Assembly: GCA_018398765.1 (NCBI GenBank)
Contig: JAHBMJ010002527.1
Location: 115,171-178,475 of the forward strand
Direction: 5' to 3'
DNA length: 63,305 bases
From: Chromera velia
Taxonomy: Eukaryota > Sar > Chromeraceae
Within the stretch, counting starts at the first letter, position 1. Every line of letters starts with the position of its first letter. The notes below the pieces were generated by a model, which was not told where the DNA came from, made no database searches, and saw only the letters and a program-made list of their open reading frames with translations. A program made the position numbers and the translations under genes. Shown here piece after piece: positions 55,736 to 63,305 of this stretch.

Positions 55736-57077
55736 CACACACTTAGTTTTCTTTTCTGGACGAACATTTTACGCATACGAGCGCACCCCTGTGCAACCTC
55801 ACACCTACGGATATTCGGCCAGTGCAAAAAAAAGAAAAAGAGTCCCAGAGACCCCGCCCATCCTCGAGCAACCCAGATGACCTTTGGTGAAAGGGCGCAG
55901 AGAGAGACTGACACATTCAACGCGCAGTCAAGGGTCACACACGCATTCTTCATGTACATATACATATTGATATATGCGCAATGGACGAATGAAGTGTCTT
56001 GGACGACCACGAAGGTGTTCACACCGGTTTGGAAATCGTAAGCATGAGTATCTATCTGCCGCTTTACAAAAACTAGGTCTGTCATGCATTGAAAAACTTG
56101 TGCTTCTGCCTGCAAGTACGCCCATGCAGCAGACGCTTTCATTCTCTTTCTATCGGCTTGTCACACCCACCCACCTCCTCCAGTCTTCTTCCGTCCTTCA
56201 GCCAGACGTTGAAGGTGCAAGGGAGGATGGACATGAGTGCCAGTTGAACGGAGAGCATCCAGAAGGATGGCTGTACTCTCGAATTCTTCAAGATGCCCTC
56301 AAGGAAAATTCCAGTGAAACCGGATATGCAAGACAGAGAGAGAACGCAAACGATACCCCAGAGAAATTGGGTTTCCTCGTTCTTCTCGAAGCTGCTGGCT
56401 TTATCAAAACTGACAAGCGTGGCCCCTGAACACAAAATAAAGAGTGCGAACCATTTGACGCTGTTCAACGATCTTCTCAAGAGCAGCACTGTGAACAGTG
56501 CAGCGAAGAGAATCTTGGTTTGGGATGCGATTTGATAAATCGCCGGTGGGAGTCTGTGGTTGGCCTCTAATTGGAGTGTGTTCTGTACGACGTAGAGAGA
56601 AGCTGGAACGAGCATGTAGAGAAGGTTCCGGTTGAAAACCCTGCACACACACACAAGAGGGCAACGAAGCTCTATCGTTATTTGTTCATGTCTGTCTGTT
56701 CATGCACATACTACGAAAGGATACCCAGAAACAAATCTAAACGAGTCTCACCCAGGAAGTGAAGCCTACCTGAAACGCAAGACAGACTTCATAGAGCATA
56801 TTGAGCATTCTTTGAATGTCTTGTCACGGGAAGCAGGGAGCTAGGGGGGGGCTTGGATGTCGTGCCCTTTTTGTCCCAAGACCTCATAGACACAGACAGC
56901 CAGACAGCCAGACAACCAGACAACCAGACAACCAGACAGCCAGACAGCCAGACAGCCAGACGGCCAGAAAGCCAGAAAGCCAGACTGACTGACTGACTGA
57001 CTGACTGACTGACCGACTGACCGACTGACCGACTGACCGACTGACCGACTGACAATGACTTCTTTGCTCTCTTTCTC

Positions 57078-57136
<59 letters not shown>

Positions 57137-57169
57137 TAGACAGACAGACAGACAGACGGACAGACAGAC

Positions 57170-57206
<37 letters not shown>

Positions 57207-57651
57207 CACAGACACACAGATAGATACACAGATAGACACACAGACACACAGATAGACAGACAGACTGACTCTCCCTTGATCCTTTGCCAATCGAGTTTGC
57301 CCTGCTCCTTCTTCTCAATGGCCAAGAAGACGATCGTGCAGACCACCAACTTGACGATCTCGCACCAGAAGGTCACGGTAGACTTCAGATACACGTCCTC
57401 TTTCTTCACGCCGTTTGTGCTCAATTTGGTGATGATCGTATACCCAGCACCCCACACCACGTGCAGAGCTGCACAAAGAGAAAGACAAGTGGGAGAGCGA
57501 ATCACCTGGACAATGCAATCTGGTGGAACCAAGGGGCTCATGTCGATTTGCGCATGGATTGACGACAGACGCATGCATGACACTGACCGAGTGTCCCATA
57601 CTTGAGCAGCGGCCCGTGATTATTCGGAGTGCCGTCGCCGCCACCTCCCAT
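54891..57651 (-). CDS. Nucleotide-sugar transporter, SLC35A (UDP-Gal/UDP-GlcNAc/CMP-Sia) family
   Basis: A Golgi/ER multi-pass antiporter that exchanges cytosolic nucleotide sugars for luminal nucleoside monophosphate. Four exons join in phase with GT-AG introns: 57651-57588 ([23 protein letters not shown]), 57468-57270 ([36 protein letters not shown]), 56640-56175 and 55478-54891. Family hallmarks are [68 protein letters not shown] and [19 protein letters not shown], the last being the signature before the final helices. About ten hydrophobic segments are present. The cytosolic tail (from KAEEPTPSP) is long, hydrophilic and ends GGPYQRI. All three introns contain (CA)n, (GA)n or (CAGA)n repeats. 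The exact sugar cannot be told from sequence alone. Confidence 0.93.
55485..55740. repeat. (CA)n/(GA)n microsatellites in transporter intron 3
   Basis: Alternating (CA)n and (GA)n tracts. In the gene's direction (TG)n runs into TTTTCAG in front of the exon starting at 55478. Confidence 0.8.
56880..57268. repeat. (CAGACAGC)n, (TGAC)n and (CAGA)n tracts in transporter intron 2
   Basis: Three successive simple-repeat arrays: CCAGACAG/CCAGACAA units (56895-56985), (CTGA)n/(CCGA)n (56980-57050) and (CAGA)n (57078-57265). The last array abuts the donor: the intron reads GTCAGTCTGTCTGTC in the gene's direction. Confidence 0.8.
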
Positions 57652-58361
57652 CTTGCTGCTTCCTTTGTCTGTTCTGCCGAAAAAGCTTTTAATTCAGCGT
57701 TGACGCAACGCTGTGTATAGGTACCCTACAAAGGAGCCAAGCACAATGATACGCGGGTCCGTAAAGAAATGGACTTGGTACCTGTCGGGTCGTGAGGTCA
57801 CGTGCAGCCCTACTCGGTTGGTTTGACAACGACCGTCGTCGTACACAAAAATGTGGGTAAGAGAGGCCACAAGAGAACACAGAGCCTGTAACTGCATGGG
57901 GACTCCACTGGGGAGAGGTCAGACGTTCTCTCTCACTCTCCCTCTCGTCTCGAGCTTGCATGTATATATAGAATTGGAAAAAAAAAAAAAAAAACGCGCA
58001 GAAGGAACTTTCGCGCGCATATGCATGCTTTCACGCGCGCGACGTTTTGGGCCGCGCCAGCTTACGGATGCTTACGGCGCTCCAAAAATTTTGTCACGTA
58101 CACTCAAGATTTCCCTCGATCCTCGATGATCCTCGTCCTCCGACGCATTGTCTGGGGTTTTCATGGGTTCTGTGCTGTCTTCTCCCACACTCACTTTGAT
58201 CCAACTCAAGAACAAGGCATCGGCTTTCTGCGTTTCAACAGAGAGAGGCAAAAAGGCCACTCGCTCTTGCCCGGGTTGAGGAACAACAAAGCAACATCTT
58301 TCCTTTGTTCCATCTCCAACTAGGCGTCTGGTTCCCCCCTCCTTCTCTCTGATCAGGCAGG
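57652..58361. promoter_or_regulatory. Divergent promoter between the sugar transporter and the MGNC-protein gene
   Basis: The 710-bp spacer has at its midpoint (57994-58061) a CGCG-rich island containing ACGCGCAGAAGGAACTTTCG, CGCGCATATGCATGC (TGCATG at 58022-58027) and CACGCGCGCGACG, preceded by an A18 run. Same design as the other divergent pairs. Confidence 0.55.
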
Positions 58362-60779
58362 ATGGGGAACTGCTTCGGGTCAGGAGGCTCCAAGACATCT
58401 CAGGTGAGCCCGTTTCTCTGCCTGTATGTACTGCCTGTCTTCCTTTTGGTGTTGCAGGACTCTCGTCTGTGTACTCGTTTCGTGCAACAGATATCAGTCT
58501 CTTGTCTGTTTTTGGGTGTTGCTGAATGGATATCTTGACGCAAAGCTCCCTGAGTGACGGTCTTTCTCTGTGTGCAAAGAGATTCCTACGATGCTGACGC
58601 GATTTCGAAGTCTGTCAGTGGCTCTAACGGACTCGAAGCAGGCCATTCTCTCTTCTTTCCTGCAAAGTGAAAGGTTAAACTGACAACGTTTCGTCCCACC
58701 TTTTCCTCTTCTGCCGCACTAAACCTGCCCCGCCTCCCCTCCGCCTTCTTCAAACTGCAGCTGAGTCCGGCCGTAGTCAATGAGCTGGAGGTGGTGGCTC
58801 CTGCTGCCTATCGCCTTCTGGCTCGGCTGATGACTGGTCTGACTGCCGTCCAAACAGATGCGACGGCTTACGGGAAGTACTACTCTGTTGCAGAATTTAG
58901 CTCGGCCACCGGGTCGGTCGATCTGTCAGCCCTGGCCAGCATCACCGACACGCTTGTGCAAAACACAGAGGCAGCGGCCCAGTTCTCTGCCAAGCTGAGG
59001 AGGGAACACGACCTAGACGCGAACAGAGCCCAGCAGGAGGTGTGCGACAAGTTTGCGACAGAGGGGGTGAAGATCCTGAAAATCCTTTTCGAGACGGTCA
59101 GTAAGGGAAATCTAATGGAGAGAGAAAGTGAGAGAAAGCTGGTTTTCTGAACGGGGAAAGCGGACAGTGAGGCACGAGGGAGGCACCCATTGTTGCAGAC
59201 AGAAGAGGGCAAGGGCGACACACCGGTAAAGAGAGCTTGGTTGCTGCCGAGGTTTGCTGTCTTCTGTTTGCACTCCGCATCTGATTTCTTCTCTCACCCA
59301 GGCTCTTTCTCTTCTTCGTGATTGATTTAAGTAAGTGGGAGTGTTCATTCACTCCCTCGTGAGTTTGCGTATAAATCCCTTTGCAGGTGTGCGCCCCTGG
59401 CAGTTCCTTCTGGCAAGTCACACTGGGGGTCCAGGCGGCGGACTGTTTGGTCAAGAGACTGGCCACACAGGTGGGTTGAGTGTCTGTCTTCTTTTGCTTT
59501 ATTCCTTCCTCTCAATCTGTTCTAAATTCAGCATCCCGGTATTCGAACCCACTCTTTGTGTGCGTGGATCTGTGTGAGAGGGGAAGAGAAAGGGGGGGGA
59601 GAGAGTCTACGCGAGAGAGTCCTCTGTGGCATGCAGGGAGCAACACAAGGGAAGAAGTAGTCTTTAGTTGGATAAAAGGAAGGGAACAACTGAGCCCATG
59701 CTGTTTGGAGGTACGAGGGGAACCAGTCAGTCCTTCGAAGTCGTTTGCTTTTCTCACTCATGTATGCTGATGTGCTGTAAAGGAAGCAGCTGAGGTCTTG
59801 ATATGATTGTGTATGAATAGGATGCAACTAAATGTATGTACTCCTATTCTTGTGCAGAAGGAGTTTGGTGAGAAGCTCTTGTCTGAGAAGAGTTTGAGTC
59901 TGAAGGCTCTCGATCGGGTGATTTCTGCTGCATTGGAGGCAGAGAAGAACAGGGGAACGGGGAAGGACACAAAAGATGCAGAGAAGGAGAAGAGCAGAGC
60001 GGAGGCAGAGCTCGTCAGAGAGTTTCCTCTGTCTACTCAGGTGGGTGTATTCGCTTTCTCTTTTCCTGTCTTTTCTCTTTTCTGCTTGCTTGTGGAGGGA
60101 GTGAGGGGAGAGGATGTCCTCCCACCCGGTGTCTCCACTCAGATCGGGAGGGAATGAAAATTCCTTCCTTCTTTCCGACTGCCTGCCTACCTGCCTGCCG
60201 CAGTCTTGACTCTTCCTGTTGGTACCTTCGATCCTTTCTTCGTTCGATCGTCCTTTCGTTCATTTTTTCTCCTCCGGTTCTTGTTTACATACCTCCCCTT
60301 GTGCTCCTTTCTCTGCGGGATGTGCGTCTGTGTGTGTGTGTTCATGTGCCGACGTTTGTGTTCTCACACTGACTGCTGCCTTGATGCATTCGTGCAGGCT
60401 CTGGAGGCCCTGCTGGGGTGGGTGGAGTGGGCGGGCAGAAAGAGCGCTGTGAAGGACGCTCAGCGAGCTCGGGTAAGTCAGTGAGTGAGGGAGTGAGTGA
60501 ATTGCTTTTGGACTGTGTGCCAGCGATTTTGTGCCGGCGTGTCGGTGTGTATGGGACAGGGTCGAAATGGGGGGGAAGGGGAAAGCGAACATCTGTTTCC
60601 GCTTTGTGACAATGAAATGAAAAGGAAACACCCAAGCGAGAGAGGGAGAGAGAGAGAGAGAGAGCACGACCGCTTTAGGCGCATCCCCAGGTTTGCTGAG
60701 GCTCTTACGCCGGTGAAGCATGAGTCGTTTTCCTTTTCTGTATTTTTTTTTTCGAAAGCACCTCTCAATTTCTTTTCCT

Positions 60780-60814
<35 letters not shown>

Positions 60815-61337
60815 ATCCAGAAAGAGTTCTCTTATCCGCCTCAGGGGGGAGGGGCGGCCAAAAGAAACGGCACTGTCGTGATGGACTGCGATCGCTGGGT
60901 GACTTTCCTGTCTGACTTCCATGCTGCTCGGCATTTTGTAGTGCCACGTCAGTCTCTTTCTCTCTCTCCGTCTCTATCTCTCTTTCTCTCTCTCTCTCTC
61001 TCTTTCTTTCTCTCTCTCCTTCCCTCCTTGCCTATCTTCCTATCTGTCTTTCAGGGCTTTGCTAGGCTTTTTTTTGAAGCGAAGAAAAATGAAGAAGGAA
61101 ATACGTGGATGGGAGTTTTACTGCTCGAGTCCTCTTGGCTGACTATTTTTCTTTTTTGTCCCTCACGCATACTGCTCTTTCTGTTTACATTCGTATCTGT
61201 TTGTGCGTGTGCGTGTCTTTTCGCTCTGCCAACTCACAAGACATGGGGTCGTTGGAAAGTGCCGCTTGGCCAGTCAGTCAGAGATTTATCTCGCACGCTT
61301 TCCTTCTCGCATCTTTTCTCCTCTGATTCTCTCTCTG

Positions 61338-61370
<33 letters not shown>

Positions 61371-63150
61371 GTCTCTGCGTGTCTCTCAGCGTCCGCGCTC
61401 TTTCCCGCGGCCTCTCGCCAGATGATCGTGGCCCAAAAGTTCCCAGAGGTCTGCGCTGCCCTCGCACACAAACAGGAGAACCAACCCAGGAGGTAGGCCT
61501 ACACCTAGGCCGATGGATGAATACCTTTGTGGGAAACAGAGGTCGCGTGTGTATATGGGCACTTCTAATTCAGTGAAGTTACCAAGGAAGTCAATCAAGC
61601 GGATGTTTCTTGTTTTATTTCAATCTCTTTTGCTTTTGGTTTCACTTTCTGTCCCTCTGTACGCAGTGTGTGCGTGCGTCAGTATGTACGTCCATGTGTG
61701 CGTCCTTTTGTCTGTGTCTCTTCGCCTCTTACCTCGGTGCCTGTGCCCCATGTCTTTATTTTCTTTCCGCAGTGGTCCCGCCATGGCGTTCTTCTCTGCT
61801 TGTGCACATGTGTGGGTGGGGGAGCTTGCTGATGGTGCGGTAGCGCGGTCTTTGAAGAAGTGCTCCCAGGGGGGGNGGGGGGGATCTTCGGGGGGAGACG
61901 ACGGGGGGGCGACAGGTCGGAATACGCGTGCTCGCAAGTTTCTGGCGGAGGCTTGGAGGGTCAGTCAGCGGTTTTTTTTTCTCTGCCTTTTTGCATGTGT
62001 TCCTGCCGGCTCTTGTGTTTGAAATCCGATCATGCTCATCCATTCACACCTTGAATGAGAACGATTTCCGCTCTTGATTCTTTTGTCTTCGTTTATTCTC
62101 CAAATTCCCGAAGGAATAGAATACCACTCCGTCGCTTCATTTCTCTGTGCGAACGTATGCACGTCTACATGCATGCTTGTGTACACACAAACACCTCTGT
62201 ACATCTTTATGAATTTTGGGTATTTCTCTTGAGTGCATGTGCAGAAGCAAACCCCAGAGGACCTCTCTGTGGCTGCCGACGAATTGTTGGACGTTCTGTT
62301 CGCGTCCTTGGAGGAGTCCCTTGAGGCAACAAAGAAGGCAGAGGAGGGACTCGCACACTGCCTCCTGCCCTTCGCAATGATGTTGGGGGCACTCAAGAAA
62401 GAGGACAAGAGGACCATTCTTTTCACGTCAGTCGATTATTGATTTAGTGGCCTGCACTCTTCTGATGATGATGATATACATGCCGTCCGAAAGGCTCCTT
62501 TTCGATGGTTTGAAAGGCGCCAGCGCAGCTTGGTTCCTTCAAGCTTTCCTCGCAGGCTCATGCCTTCATTTGTTTTTGCCCCATGTTCTTCCTTCCGTCC
62601 TTCCCCCACTTTTCCGTTTTCGACCTCTTGTTTTTCTTTTGTTTTCTTGTTGTCCTGCAGTAAACAGAAACGTGCATGCATTTACTTTCATACAGAATAC
62701 ACATGAAAGTAAATGCATACATTGCTTGTTCCACTGCAGGGAACAGAAACGGCTGCGGGCGGATGACGGCTCTCAGGTCAGTTCACTCGGCTCTCCTTTG
62801 CTCATGTGCTTGCTCTTTGTGAGTGTCGTCGGTATGCCTTGCTTTCCTGTACTGCTTTTTGCTCCAAAGTGCTGCCTCTCTTCCTTCGTCTGTATTGCAC
62901 GGAGCAGAGAAACATGCTTGTTTCTTTTTGCGTTTCCTGTACTTTTCTCTCAGGCTTAGGAGGTGCTTCTTTGTCTTTCCGCTCATGACTCGGTGTGTGT
63001 TCCGTTTTCTCTCTGCACCGTTCGGTTTCCCTGGTTTGCGCTACATTTTTGCGCATAATGAATATGCAAGGTGGTTTTTACCGTTGTTCTCATCTTGTCT
63101 CACCAAACTGAATGTGGGTGTTCAGGACGGAGAGGAGAGGACATCTGAAG
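58362..63150 (+). CDS. Helical protein with acylation-type N-terminus (MGNC), unknown function, 3' incomplete
   Basis: Exons, all GT-AG and phase-consistent: 58362-58403, 58761-59096, 59387-59470, 59858-60040, 60398-60472, 60815-60947, 61390-61492, 61773-61959, 62245-62426, 62740-62776 and probably 63126-63150; the gene continues beyond the window. Exon 1 encodes only MGNCFGSGGSKTSQ: Gly2 with Ser/Thr nearby and Cys4 fits N-myristoylation plus palmitoylation, so inner membrane-leaflet attachment is likely. The rest is mostly helical, with Ala/Glu/Lys-rich stretches (VNELEVVAPAAYRLLARLMT, DTLVQNTEAAAQFSAKLRRE, VISAALEAEKNRG, FLAEAWR, EESLEATKKAEEGL) resembling BAR- or spectrin-like bundles without a clear family match. 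Exon 8 has a Gly-run with one N (61876). An encoded-end duplication and palindrome flank exon 10. Divergent from the sugar transporter. Confidence 0.75.
60781..60814 (+). repeat. (GT)15 tract abutting the exon 6 acceptor
   Basis: (GT)n from 60781 to 60810 is followed at once by GCAG and exon 6 at 60815. It replaces a normal polypyrimidine tract. Confidence 0.8.
62646..62676 (+). repeat. Upstream copy of the exon 10 acceptor edge
   Basis: CTTGTTGTCCTGCAGTAAAC plus AGAAACG here aligns with CTTGTTCCACTGCAGGGAAC plus AGAAACG at 62725-62751, which holds the acceptor and first bases of exon 10. Use of this first CAG would also stay in frame briefly (T-K-Q-K-R) and then run into the palindromic element and a TGA. 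Confidence 0.7.
62677..62717 (+). mobile_element. 41-bp palindromic element in an intron of the MGNC-protein gene
   Basis: The arms TGCATTTACTTTCAT (62677-62691) and ATGAAAGTAAATGCA (62703-62717) are exact reverse complements around an 11-base centre. It shares TGCATTTACTTTCATACAGA plus AT with the element in AMP deaminase (49843-49888, minus strand), in the same sense orientation to the host gene. Confidence 0.7.
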
Positions 63151-63204
63151 GTCGGCCTTGGCTCTGTTGGCTTCTCGGGTGTTGCTTGATTGACTATACC
63201 TTTT

Positions 63205-63207
63205 CTT

Positions 63208-63272
<65 letters not shown>

Positions 63273-63305
63273 TGTGCGCGCGCGTGTGTGTGTGTGTGTG
63301 TGTGT
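63205..63305 (+). repeat. (GT)n microsatellite at the window edge
   Basis: Long GT runs with TATG and GCGC interruptions continue to the last base. By analogy with other introns in this window it may lead up to another acceptor just outside. Confidence 0.7.

Overview
The window is nuclear DNA of a eukaryotic microbe. Genes have canonical GT-AG introns (one AMP deaminase gene has at least 14 exons, one only 37 nt long), retrotransposons of two orders are present, and microsatellites and AT-rich spacers are abundant. A CBM20 (starch-binding) pair, an SLC35-type nucleotide-sugar carrier and TGCATG-rich promoter spacers would fit a chromerid-like or other alveolate alga. That placement is inference, not something the sequence proves.

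Layout. 1-3135: 3' part of a decayed Ty1/copia-type LTR element (integrase, reverse transcriptase, RNase H). 4020-12805: a long non-LTR (LINE) element with APE-type endonuclease, reverse transcriptase, a C-terminal Cys/His knuckle and a simple-repeat tail. Its 5' part holds a UBA-like segment and two chromodomain-like segments. 12806-17020: AT-rich spacer and microsatellites. 17021-21304 (-): LCAT/lysosomal phospholipase-family acyltransferase, divergent from 21976-24078 (+), a one-exon protein with an E2-like fold, a disordered linker and a ubiquitin-like domain. 25590-27784 (-): a broken gene of unknown function with an RGG-type tail. 28000-34430: palindromic and CpG-rich block, AT-rich DNA, microsatellites, and an assembly gap flanked by an exact 798-bp duplication. 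34602-37101 (-) and 38470-40240 (+): an inverted, divergent pair of CBM20 proteins with tandem Cys/His repeats; both copies carry frame breaks. 42036-43406 (-): C-terminal exons of an unrecognised gene. 44171-51265 (-): AMP deaminase, divergent from 52967-53338 (+), a double-CDGSH iron-sulfur protein. 54891-57651 (-): nucleotide-sugar transporter, divergent from 58362 onward (+), a multi-exon protein with an MGNC acylation-type N-terminus that leaves the window.

Two patterns cut across the genes. First, all four divergent gene pairs have a short CGCG-rich island with a TGCATG motif near the midpoint of the intergenic spacer, which suggests a shared bidirectional promoter design. Second, introns are shaped by repeats. 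(TG)n or (TC)n tracts abut seven 3' splice sites in sense orientation. In addition, a small palindromic element (arms TGCATTTACTTTC/GAAAGTAAATGCA) sits in introns of two unrelated genes, each time between two imperfect copies of an exon edge. This palindrome-plus-exon-edge-duplication arrangement is the strongest candidate here for something undescribed, followed by the chromodomain/UBA-bearing LINE and the midpoint promoter islands.

Exon coordinates come from reading splice signals, frame continuity and family conservation by eye. No alignment or transcript data were available.
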